DNA of 38,639 nucleotides from Ligilactobacillus sp. WC1T17 (GTDB taxonomy: Bacteria; Bacillota; Bacilli; Lactobacillales; Lactobacillaceae), in the NCBI GenBank assembly GCA_900110005.1, contig FOCC01000015.1:1-38639 (forward strand). Reading direction: 5' to 3'. Positions within the stretch are counted from its first letter, which is position 1. The number at the start of each line of letters is the position of its first letter. Below the pieces are notes generated by a model. It had not been told where the DNA came from and ran no database searches. It saw only the letters and a program-made list of their open reading frames with translations. Of this stretch, positions 1 through 7,352 are shown in pieces. A program made the translations under genes and the position numbers.

Positions 1-391
1 CGGCCAAACATTGTCCGTATCAATCGGTTCAATGGATGGTTCAACACTTCTTGGCATGTCAGCTGCTGACTTCTCAATCGCATCCGATGGTTCAAACGCA
101 CGTACAGATTCAGCAGACAGCTTGATCAAGAAGATTGACGCTGCTATCACAAAAGTATCAGACCAACGTTCAAGCCTTGGTGCCGTACAAAACCGTTTGG
201 ATCACACCATCAACAACTTGACTACAACAAACGAAAACTTGTCAGATGCCAACTCACGTATCCGTGACGTTGACATGGCTGAAGAAATGATGAGCTTCAC
301 TAAGAGCAACATCTTGGTACAAGCAGCAACATCAATGCTTTCCCAAGCAAACTCCATGCCTAACTCAGTTTTGTCACTTCTTCAAGGCTAA
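1..391 (+). CDS. hag: Flagellin, C-terminal part (5' end outside window)
   Basis: Structural protein of the flagellar filament. The open frame enters from the left edge (first full codon at position 2), so only about the last 129 residues are present and the start is not visible. The piece holds the end of the variable region followed by the conserved D1/D0 helical C-terminus: a coiled-coil segment with [19 protein letters not shown], then [13 protein letters not shown], ending NSVLSLLQG. These are classic flagellin C-terminal motifs, used for packing in the filament core and for binding the FliS chaperone, whose gene lies downstream. Codons are strongly biased (AAC, TTC, GAC, CGT preferred), as in very highly expressed genes and unlike the glycosyltransferase genes that follow. 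An intrinsic terminator follows about 40 nt after the stop. The family call is certain; the symbol (hag or fliC) is convention. Confidence 0.96.
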   Translation, partial: GQTLSVSIGSMDGSTLLGMSAADFSIASDGSNARTDSADSLIKKIDAAITKVSDQRSSLGAVQNRLDHTINNLTTTNENLSDANSRIRDVDMAEEMMSFTKSNILVQAATSMLSQANSMPNSVLSLLQG

Positions 392-430
392 TTTGGCAAT
401 ATCGAAAATACTATGAAATAGTGTTGAAAA

Positions 431-466
431 AACCGGTAACCTACTTTAAGGTTACCGGTTTTTTTT
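431..466 (+). terminator. Intrinsic terminator after flagellin
   Basis: A perfect 12-bp stem (AACCGGTAACCT at 431-442 with AGGTTACCGGTT at 449-460), a 6-nt loop and a run of eight T (459-466). It should separate the abundant flagellin transcript from the glycosyltransferase gene that starts at 495. Confidence 0.93.
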
Positions 467-494
467 CGATAATAAGAAGAAGAGGTGAGTTAAT

Positions 495-2663
495 GTGGAG
501 ACATGGGTCGAAGATTTACCCCAAAAGAAATTTTTTACACGTGTGAGTCAAGATGAATGCCTAGTAACGATTTCCATGCTGATTTCCAACCGAATTGAAT
601 CAGTGGAGAAATGTTTTGAATCATTTAGACCGCTCTTAGAGCAGGTACCAAGTGAGTTTATCGTGGTTGATACCGTGGGTGATGAACATTCTGATGGATC
701 TTTAGATATAGCCCGCAAATATGCGGATAAAGTTGTGCATTACAAGTGGGACAATGATTTTGCCAAAGCCCGCAATGCAGGTTTAAAATATGCGCGCGGC
801 AAGTGGTTTATTTACCTCGATGATGATGAATGGTTTGAAAATATTGAACCCTTGATTGATTTTTTCTCAAATCCTAAATTATACAACCAATATACCAGAG
901 TTGATGTGATGGAGCACAGTTTTACATCTGCCAATCAAATTGATTTTGGATCCAATGAATTTGTCCGCATTTCGCGGATCACGCCGGAAAGTAAATTCGT
1001 CAATCCGGTACATGAGGTTTTGGTTGATACCCCTAAGGTTGCGGCTTATAAATTATCTGGTACAATCGTTTTGCATACCGGTTATATGGGGCAAAAAGTT
1101 AAAGAAAAAGCGCAAAGAAACCAAGAAATTATGCAGGCTGAACTCAAAAAGACGCCGACTAACCTGCACTTATGGCTGCAGCTGATAGCTGGGGCAGGGC
1201 GTCCCAAGCCCATCATTGAAATGGCTCAAGAAGCTTTAGATGTGGCTCAAAAATATCAGCTGGTTGATTGGCATTCACAAGTTTATGTAGAAATTTATCT
1301 TTATCGCAGCAAGGCTTATGCTAAATTAAAGATGGATGATGAGGTTGAAAAAACCGCTACTGAATTTATCAAGAATTGTGATGATCCTTTTTACCAGGGC
1401 ATTGTAGCCGAGTTTATGCTGGAAGTTTCACTTAACAGCCGCAAAGATGAAAAAGCAGCTTTGTATTGGTATGACATCTATCAAAAAGCCATTGTCTTTT
1501 TGAAAAAGCTGGATAAAACACCGGCACAGATTACTTATTTCTTTGCTGGCGATATTAATACTGATCGGATGTATGTGGCTTTTGAAAAAATTTTAAATGT
1601 TTTAAAAGATAAAGAGGATAATCCTTATGCTGACGTGCAAAAGCTAATCAAGCTGACACCGTGGACGGTTGAAAGCCGAAAGCGGCAAGCGGTCTTAGCC
1701 TTAGCCTTAAAGCAGGTATTTGCCGAAAATGATCAGGCTTTATTAGAAAACTTAGCTCAAACCAGTCTAAATGATGAAAAATTAAAACCTGAATTTGATA
1801 AATCATTAGACATGGTTGATTTAGACCTGGAAACCCAATTAGCCCAACAGCAATTTGATCAGATGGTCCAAAAATTAACGGTCAGTGATGATACTATTTG
1901 GCTCAAGCAAAATCGCACCCAAAAGCTGACTTTTGAAGATTTAAAAGCCCACCTCTCTAGTGGAGTAACCGGTGAATATCCAAATGAAAGCCTCATTTGG
2001 TTGTGTATCAATAATCAGTTATCGCCACAGCGTTATTATGAAAATGTGGCGGTCGAAAATCTCGACCAAGCGGCCCACTTTTTAGTTGTTAAAGCCGCTA
2101 AAAAACTGGAAGAAATGCCTAAAAAAGCGGCTCTTTTGGAAGAAATTTGGGAACCTACCATCCAGCGTAACTACTTTTTGGCGGTTTGGCGCAGACGCTA
2201 CATGTTCCAAGGTTCAATGCCTTATGAAAGTGTCTTGAGTGAGGCTAGGAAGTATAGTGGCAATATGACTGCTTTTGCCGAAAACTACTATGCTAAAGCA
2301 CTTTGCCAAGCAAATTCACCGTTACTGCCGGCAGAAGTCCGCTTTGCCTTCTTTTTAAAAGCAGCTTTCGCTTACCAAGAACAGGGGAATTTGAGTCAGT
2401 GCTTAGCTGCACTTAATCAGGCGTTAGATGTTTATCCGACGTCAGAAAAACTCATCAAGCGGATTATTCAAAAACTTGACTTAGACCGACGCAAGCAAAC
2501 TGTCATTAATGAAGAATTAAACAAGCTGGCGGCTCAAGTTAAAGGCCAGATTATTGCTTTAATTGGCCAGGGACAAAAAGAGGCGGCCAGTCAATTGTTA
2601 ACAGAGTTAAAACAACTGACACCGCAAGATCCTGAAATTACGATGATTGAAAACTTAATTTAA
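495..2663 (+). CDS. GT2 family glycosyltransferase with long helical-repeat C-terminal region
   Basis: A 722-aa protein. Residues about 20-125 are a GT-A glycosyltransferase 2 core: SMLISNR at the start, VVDT near 57-60, the KARNAGLKYARGKW segment, and an acidic LDDDEW at 108-113 that serves as the DXD metal/nucleotide-sugar motif. After about residue 230 the protein is almost all helical, with TPR-like stretches. Such GT2-plus-TPR proteins are common beside flagellin genes in Firmicutes and often act on flagellin, but the acceptor here is inferred from position (between flagellin and flaG-fliD). The start is GTG at 495, placed 7 nt after AGAGGTG (481-487). An overlapping ATG at 493 is out of frame. 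The gene stands alone: a terminator precedes it and a 190-nt gap follows. The donor sugar cannot be told. Confidence 0.85.
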   Translation: METWVEDLPQKKFFTRVSQDECLVTISMLISNRIESVEKCFESFRPLLEQVPSEFIVVDTVGDEHSDGSLDIARKYADKVVHYKWDNDFAKARNAGLKYARGKWFIYLDDDEWFENIEPLIDFFSNPKLYNQYTRVDVMEHSFTSANQIDFGSNEFVRISRITPESKFVNPVHEVLVDTPKVAAYKLSGTIVLHTGYMGQKVKEKAQRNQEIMQAELKKTPTNLHLWLQLIAGAGRPKPIIEMAQEALDVAQKYQLVDWHSQVYVEIYLYRSKAYAKLKMDDEVEKTATEFIKNCDDPFYQGIVAEFMLEVSLNSRKDEKAALYWYDIYQKAIVFLKKLDKTPAQITYFFAGDINTDRMYVAFEKILNVLKDKEDNPYADVQKLIKLTPWTVESRKRQAVLALALKQVFAENDQALLENLAQTSLNDEKLKPEFDKSLDMVDLDLETQLAQQQFDQMVQKLTVSDDTIWLKQNRTQKLTFEDLKAHLSSGVTGEYPNESLIWLCINNQLSPQRYYENVAVENLDQAAHFLVVKAAKKLEEMPKKAALLEEIWEPTIQRNYFLAVWRRRYMFQGSMPYESVLSEARKYSGNMTAFAENYYAKALCQANSPLLPAEVRFAFFLKAAFAYQEQGNLSQCLAALNQALDVYPTSEKLIKRIIQKLDLDRRKQTVINEELNKLAAQVKGQIIALIGQGQKEAASQLLTELKQLTPQDPEITMIENLI

Positions 2664-2745
2664 AAGCAAAAAAATAATCATATTTATTTAAAAAAACGGT
2701 GCTGATTTTTTGCTATTTTTGTGAAAAAAATAAGTCTTAACCTCT

Positions 2746-2772
2746 TAAAAAAAGCGGTCAGGGGACCGATTT
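2746..2772 (+). promoter_or_regulatory. Candidate SigD (sigma-28) promoter of flaG-fliD-fliS
   Basis: TAAA (2746-2749), 15 nt, then ACCGATTT (2765-2772), close to the Bacillus SigD consensus TAAA-N15-GCCGATAT: the full -35 core plus six of eight -10 bases. It lies 84 nt before the flaG ATG. The rest of the 2664-2856 gap is A/T-rich; a loose inverted repeat (2665-2673 with 2706-2714) is too open to call a terminator. Confidence 0.6.
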
Positions 2773-2856
2773 AAAGTCTAGATATATAAAATGAGTTAAT
2801 GTTTGTTGGGGTTATCAGATAGATTGCTCTTATATATTTGGAGAGGGGTAATAGGT

Positions 2857-3312
2857 ATGAATTTAGATGGCACAAAAGGAATTTTGCCAATCCAGCCTTT
2901 GGATGGTATAAATCAAGTTCAAAAAATCAATACCAATGTTTATGATCCGACTGAAAATACCATCAGGTCTAATACCAGCCGTGATCAAGAGCATGTCAAT
3001 GTTTATGAATCAACTGCTAAAAAGGCCAATCAAATGGATGAAGATGAGACGGAAACTGATGAAGAAGTCGATGAACAATTAGAAATTATGGCTGAAGAGA
3101 TTAAAAAGCAGGTTGAAGAAATCAACGACAAAATGATGCATAAAGATATTGGGATTGAATTTAAATTGCATAAGCGGACCAACCGCTATTATGTGCAACT
3201 CGTTGATAAGAAAACCGATAAGGTGGTGCAAGAAATTCCACCGAAGCGGGTTTTAGATATGTTAGGCAAGGTCTGGGATGAACTAGGCATTGCCGTTGAT
3301 AAGAAAGGATAG
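2857..3312 (+). CDS. flaG: Flagellar protein FlaG
   Basis: A 151-aa protein of the FlaG family, a filament-associated protein of poorly defined function that affects filament length in some bacteria. The N-terminal ~50 residues are polar and variable. An acidic stretch (DEDETETDEEVDEQ) leads into the conserved FlaG domain in the last ~80 residues, with IGIEFKLHKRTNRYYVQLVD followed by DKVVQEIPPKRVLDM. I chose ATG 2857 over the upstream TTG at 2803 because GGAGAGGGGT (2840-2849) sits 7 nt before it and the extra N-terminus would be hydrophobic and unlike the family. It is the first gene of the flaG-fliD-orf-fliS operon behind the SigD-like promoter. Its stop touches the start region of fliD. 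Confidence 0.92.
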   Translation: MNLDGTKGILPIQPLDGINQVQKINTNVYDPTENTIRSNTSRDQEHVNVYESTAKKANQMDEDETETDEEVDEQLEIMAEEIKKQVEEINDKMMHKDIGIEFKLHKRTNRYYVQLVDKKTDKVVQEIPPKRVLDMLGKVWDELGIAVDKKG

Positions 3313-3320
3313 TGAGCATT

Positions 3321-4901
3321 ATGGCAACAAGTTCAACCAGTGCAACCAGCAGTGTAAGTTCTTCCAGCTACTTGGGGAAGTATACTGGGGTTACTTCTGA
3401 TACCATTGAAGCATTATTGCAGGGCGATTATAACCGTGAAACAGTCATTAAAAATAAAATCACTACACTGCAAAATGAAACGCAGGCGTGGACTGATATT
3501 AGTACGCGTTTAGGTAATTTGACCGAAAAGTTAGAGGCCTTAGAAAAGGCTGACACCTATGGGACTAAGACAAATACGTCAACTGATTCTGATGCAGCTA
3601 CCATTAAGGGTACTTCCGATGCTATTGAAGGTTCGTATGATTTAGTTATTAATAAATTAGCTACATCAACCCGGATTATGGGGAATACGGTTACAACTTC
3701 TTCTGGCAGTAAGCTTTCTTCAACAGCTGATGATTTAGGTTACAGTGGGACTTTGACTTTAACCAATACATCATCAGGCTTGAATGGTGCGACGCAAAGC
3801 ACCTTGACAGCTACGATTAATGTTAGCGGTACTGATTCTTTAAAAGATATTGCTGATGCTATCAATAATGCCAAGGATACAACCAGCGGTTCAGCTAAAT
3901 CTTTAGGTATTAAAGCAACGATTGTTGATAACCGTTTAGTTTTGACTTCTTCTGAATCCGGGGCACATGTATTAGGTATTTCCAGCACCAATGATTTGCA
4001 AGGTCACTTAGGCCTTGCAGCCAGTGGCAGCACTTCAACGGCGAGTCGGTCGAGCTCGGTTTCTTCTGATGGAAAGATTGAAACAACTGATTATACTTAT
4101 ACGACTTATGGTGCAAGTACTACCATCGGTTCAGCAGCTGAATTTACGTTAGACGGGTTGGCAATGCTGCGTGACAGCAATTCTTCCAGCGATATCGTTG
4201 ACGGTGCTACCATCGATTTCAAGCAGGCTGATTCAACTAAGACCGTTACTTTGACGATGACTAATGATACGAGTGTTACACAAAAAGCCTTGCAAGACTT
4301 TGTTGACCAATACAATAGTGTCATGAGTTTGATTTCAGATGACCTGGATGTTGGTGATCCTTCCAGTAGTAACAACACTACTGGTGATTTAACCGGGGAT
4401 GTTTCCTTGATTACTTTGCAAGGTAAATTGCAAAGTATGGTTTTAGGCGGTAGTTCGGTTAACGGGGTGAGTGCTTCAACCATTGGTCTTTCTGTCAATG
4501 AAGAAGGGACTCTGTCGTTAGATACTAATAAGTTTGCTAAGGCTATGGCTGAAAATCCTGATTCAGTGAAGGATTTCTTCTTTGTCAATACTTCTAGCAA
4601 ATATGCTACGACTAAGACCGGTACAGGTTATGCAGCTGATTTTACCAGCTTAATTGATACTTATACAAAGACATCATCTTCTTCAACTGGTAAAGGTTTA
4701 ATTCAAACAATCAAAGAATCAAATGATAATATGATTGACCTTTACAATGACCAAATTGATGACTTAGAAGAGTTAATTTCGAATGAAAGAACCCGTTATA
4801 CCGCACAGTTCTCAGCTTTGGATTCAGCTATTTCTGAAATGCAGACACAGTTGGCTTACATCACTTCATCCTTGTCATCTTCAAGTTCAAATGACAATTA
4901 G
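3321..4901 (+). CDS. fliD: Flagellar hook-associated protein 2, filament cap FliD
   Basis: A 526-aa filament cap protein that folds exported flagellin at the filament tip. The N-terminal FliD_N domain is visible (YTGVTSDTIEALLQGDYNRE, then a coiled coil to about residue 80). The middle is a Ser/Thr-rich, variable exposed region. The C-terminal FliD_C domain ends in a coiled coil (IDDLEELISNERTRYTAQF, then LDSAISEMQTQLAYI) and a Ser-rich tail. A GTG at 3312 overlapping the flaG stop is an alternative start, but AAAGGA (3304-3309) lies only 2 nt before it and 11 nt before ATG 3321, so I prefer the ATG. Codon use in the middle is A/T-rich and ordinary. The very high Ser/Thr content would offer many O-glycosylation sites if the neighbouring transferases act on surface flagellar proteins (inference). 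Confidence 0.95.
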   Translation: MATSSTSATSSVSSSSYLGKYTGVTSDTIEALLQGDYNRETVIKNKITTLQNETQAWTDISTRLGNLTEKLEALEKADTYGTKTNTSTDSDAATIKGTSDAIEGSYDLVINKLATSTRIMGNTVTTSSGSKLSSTADDLGYSGTLTLTNTSSGLNGATQSTLTATINVSGTDSLKDIADAINNAKDTTSGSAKSLGIKATIVDNRLVLTSSESGAHVLGISSTNDLQGHLGLAASGSTSTASRSSSVSSDGKIETTDYTYTTYGASTTIGSAAEFTLDGLAMLRDSNSSSDIVDGATIDFKQADSTKTVTLTMTNDTSVTQKALQDFVDQYNSVMSLISDDLDVGDPSSSNNTTGDLTGDVSLITLQGKLQSMVLGGSSVNGVSASTIGLSVNEEGTLSLDTNKFAKAMAENPDSVKDFFFVNTSSKYATTKTGTGYAADFTSLIDTYTKTSSSSTGKGLIQTIKESNDNMIDLYNDQIDDLEELISNERTRYTAQFSALDSAISEMQTQLAYITSSLSSSSSNDN

Positions 4902-4912
4902 GAAGTAATCAA

Positions 4913-5239
4913 ATGAAGACAGTGAATCGTTTAGAAGTTTTTAAACGCGTCTTAGCTAATCTACAAAATTGTGATCACTCTTTGGTTGCGGTACAGCAGA
5001 TGATTGCTGAAAATCAAAAGCTGTTAGAAACAACTAAAGGGGTAACTTCGCCTTTAGATACCGAAGAGACTAAAATTGCGGAGCAGATTTCAGCGCAATA
5101 TCAGCAGATAATTGCCTGGGCAGATGAAGAAAAGTTGGAAACATCGCGCCAATTGGGTAAATTAAGTGATGCTAGCCGGATTGCCAAGAGTTATGTCGAT
5201 GATTCAGCTATGCAATCACGTTTTACTTTATATTACTAG
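4913..5239 (+). CDS. Small helical protein of the flagellar operon, function unknown
   Basis: A 108-aa, cytosolic-looking, almost entirely helical protein with no signal peptide or membrane segment. It sits 11 nt after fliD and 16 nt before fliS, in the same operon, with an SD-like GGAAGTAA before its ATG. The C-terminus ends SRFTLYY after a polar helix. Size, helicity and place suggest a secretion chaperone of the FliT or FlgN kind. Many Firmicutes have fliT next to fliD-fliS, although usually after fliS. I see no diagnostic motif, so the role is inference and the product should be listed as a hypothetical flagellar-operon protein. Confidence 0.75.
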   Translation: MKTVNRLEVFKRVLANLQNCDHSLVAVQQMIAENQKLLETTKGVTSPLDTEETKIAEQISAQYQQIIAWADEEKLETSRQLGKLSDASRIAKSYVDDSAMQSRFTLYY

Positions 5240-5255
5240 ATAAGAGGTAAAATTC

Positions 5256-5639
5256 ATGAATAATCCATATGCAAATAATCACAGAGATGATTATTTGCGC
5301 AATCAAGTTTTGAGTGCATCACCAAGCCGTTTAATTGAAATGTTGATTGAACGTGCTATCAAAGATGTTAAGCAAGCTAAAATTGCGTTAGACAATAAAG
5401 ATATCCAAGCAACTAATAAACACATCTTGCATGCTCAAGATATTGTAACCGAGCTAAAAGCAGATGTTGACTTAAAGGTTGAAGGTGATGTGCCTAAGCA
5501 AATTGTTGCCATGTACAATTTATTGGAAAACAATTTGATTCGAGCTAATGTTAACAAAGACCAAGAACATTTAGACATTGCCTTGTCGATGTTGACGGAT
5601 TGGCTAGATACTTGGCAACAGGTTTCTAAACAAGCCTAA
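5256..5639 (+). CDS. fliS: Flagellar export chaperone FliS
   Basis: A 127-aa chaperone that binds the C-terminus of newly made flagellin and prevents early polymerisation in the cytoplasm. It shows the family pattern: NPYANNHRDDYL at the N-terminus, SPSRLIEMLIERAIKDVKQA in the first helices, and a C-terminal ALSMLTDWLDTWQQ helix, with the usual length. AGAGGT lies 8 nt before the ATG. It is the last gene of the flaG-fliD-orf-fliS unit and is followed within 6 nt by a strong terminator. Confidence 0.95.
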   Translation: MNNPYANNHRDDYLRNQVLSASPSRLIEMLIERAIKDVKQAKIALDNKDIQATNKHILHAQDIVTELKADVDLKVEGDVPKQIVAMYNLLENNLIRANVNKDQEHLDIALSMLTDWLDTWQQVSKQA

Positions 5640-5644
5640 GAAAG

Positions 5645-5674
5645 CGGGTGAGACCCAGTCTCACCCGTTTTTTT
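5645..5674 (+). terminator. Intrinsic terminator after fliS
   Basis: A 9-bp GC-rich stem (CGGGTGAGA 5645-5653 with TCTCACCCG 5659-5667), a 5-nt loop and seven T (5668-5674). It closes the flaG-fliS operon. Confidence 0.95.
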
Positions 5675-5723
5675 ATTAATTTAAATAAATGTGCAATTAA
5701 CATAAAATTTGCACAAACAGGCG

Positions 5724-5752
5724 TTAAAAAATTAACAAATCTGTTAGATAAT
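5724..5752 (+). promoter_or_regulatory. Possible promoter of the glycosylation cluster
   Basis: TTAAAA (5724-5729), 17 nt and GATAAT (5747-5752) give a weak SigA-type promoter about 33 nt before the ATG at 5785. A SigD reading (TAAA 5725-5728, N15, TTAGATAA) matches only the GATA core of the -10. This is the only A/T-rich promoter-like stretch before the long gene run that follows. Confidence 0.35.
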
Positions 5753-5784
5753 AGACTTATTAAGTTAAAATGAGGGGTGTAGTC

Positions 5785-7350
5785 ATGATTAAAGACGTTG
5801 AAACAGGTCAAAAAGTTTTAGAGAGTATTGCAACTTTAAATGAAGCGGCCTATGAATTATATAAAATGGTGCAAAATGACAGTGAGCAAACAGCTGATTT
5901 TGTTAAAACCATGCAAACACTGTTTTTAAGCCTCAGAGCCGGTGTCGGATCCTTAGTTAATGAAGAACGCGCGCTTAAGACCGATTTATTGCTGGATAAT
6001 GCGCTAACGGCTTTAAACCGTGCTTTAAGTTTGGAAGAAAAAAAGGCTCAATTGAAAGTTATCACAAATGAACTAATTCCTGCAGTTGGCGAAAGTTACG
6101 TTGACCTGCTCTTTTGGGGGACATGCTACCCGGATAATGACCGGATGTTTGATTATTATAATAATCAGATGCGCGCCTTTTATCCTGCACCAGTACCTGA
6201 TAAAAAGAGGCATTATAAGTATGACCTGTCCATTGGGGTGATGCTGGTTGATAATTTAGCGCAGGTGAAAAAATGTTTAGAAGCTTTAAATAAAGCGATT
6301 CCTGCCAATTTGCGCTGCGAATTTATCCTCTATAATGACGGCTGCGGCCAAGAAGTAGCAGCTTATTTAGACACGTTAGATGCGCCTAATGTAAAAATTA
6401 TCAACTACAAAAACGCAGTTAAGATGCCAAGTGTGATTTGGCAGCTAGTGGAAGGCAAGCAAGTGCTGTTTTTAACGTCGGCGGATATTTTATATCCTCA
6501 AGCTATCAGCAATATGGTTTCCTGCTTAGCCTTTAACGGCCGCATTGGCGCTGTCAGTCCGGTTTTATTGAGCGAAGCAAAAGAAGTGGATGAAACGTCT
6601 AATCCATATCTTTACCGGCAAAAGTCAGAACTAAAATCTGATATTATTTTGGCGCGTTCCGATGAAATTTTAATGCCAACGCTTTTGGGAGCTTATTTTC
6701 CATTTGCTGTCGAACGCTATAATGTTTATGCTTATCGGGCTATGTCTTTAATTGGACGACGCAATGGTAAATTGTTGGTTGAGGCCGGGGATGCTTATGC
6801 TGTGACGAAAGATATTGTGGTGGATGCGGATGCTTTATTAGACGGGATTAAGCCTTTTGAAGATATTTTCGGGATTAATCCTTTACTTAGCCAGAATTTA
6901 GCGCAAGATTTGCTGGATACGCTAGATTATGATAAAAAGGAACGTCGGGTTGATATTTTAGGGATTAACAGCGACTTTGGGATTAACCTGCTGGAAATCC
7001 AAGCCCGAGTACGCCAAGAATCCCAAAATCTTAGAACCAATATTTATAGTTTAACGGAACAAGATGCCTACGCTAGAGATCTTGAAAGCATTGCTAAAAA
7101 GTCCAAATTGGTCAAAAATTGGGCGCAAGATTTCGATAAATGCTTCCCTAATGCCAGATTCGATTATATTTTAATTGAGCATCCTTCCGAAGGCTTGATG
7201 AACCTGGTGGTGATGTTAAAAATTTTGGAACGGCTTAAAGATGGCGGTATCTTAGCTATCCACACCTTGGATGAAAAAATGCCTTTAAATGATTATGAAC
7301 CTAAAAAAGTTGTGGGTGATTGGCAAATCTTATATAAGGATGGCGAATAA
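5785..7350 (+). CDS. Glycosyltransferase-like protein with helical N-terminus and methyltransferase-like C-terminus
   Basis: A 521-aa protein of unclear function, first in the long transferase run. Residues 1-~140 are helical with no known motif. Residues ~145-340 look like a GT-A fold: a YDLSIGVMLVDNLAQVKKCL start, FILYNDG, then VLFLTSAD where family-2 enzymes usually carry a DXD or DDD; here only one acid is kept. The last ~140 residues read like a class I methyltransferase core (RRVDILGINSDFGINLLEI, later FDYILIEHP and LKDGGILAIHT), but the glycine loop is weak. ATG 5785 is chosen because GAGGGGTG (5772-5779) lies just before it. The ATG at 5770 overlaps that SD site. It could be a non-catalytic scaffold, a transferase with unusual metal use, or a transferase-methyltransferase fusion. 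Confidence 0.7.
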   Translation: MIKDVETGQKVLESIATLNEAAYELYKMVQNDSEQTADFVKTMQTLFLSLRAGVGSLVNEERALKTDLLLDNALTALNRALSLEEKKAQLKVITNELIPAVGESYVDLLFWGTCYPDNDRMFDYYNNQMRAFYPAPVPDKKRHYKYDLSIGVMLVDNLAQVKKCLEALNKAIPANLRCEFILYNDGCGQEVAAYLDTLDAPNVKIINYKNAVKMPSVIWQLVEGKQVLFLTSADILYPQAISNMVSCLAFNGRIGAVSPVLLSEAKEVDETSNPYLYRQKSELKSDIILARSDEILMPTLLGAYFPFAVERYNVYAYRAMSLIGRRNGKLLVEAGDAYAVTKDIVVDADALLDGIKPFEDIFGINPLLSQNLAQDLLDTLDYDKKERRVDILGINSDFGINLLEIQARVRQESQNLRTNIYSLTEQDAYARDLESIAKKSKLVKNWAQDFDKCFPNARFDYILIEHPSEGLMNLVVMLKILERLKDGGILAIHTLDEKMPLNDYEPKKVVGDWQILYKDGE

Positions 7351-7352
7351 TT

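Noticed and set aside
447-472. SigD-like TAAG-N14-TTCGATAA before the 722-aa transferase
   Set aside because: Only partial matches, and it overlaps the flagellin terminator; the leader would be very short before the SD. Possible but weak.
2665-2720. Inverted repeat AGCAAAAAA/TTTTTTGCT after the 722-aa transferase as a terminator
   Set aside because: The loop is over 30 nt and the stem almost all A-T, so it is too weak to call.
4106-4600. A 164-codon open frame on the minus strand inside fliD
   Set aside because: It is antisense to the Ser/Thr-rich part of fliD, where codon bias keeps the opposite strand free of stops. No SD and no recognisable protein.
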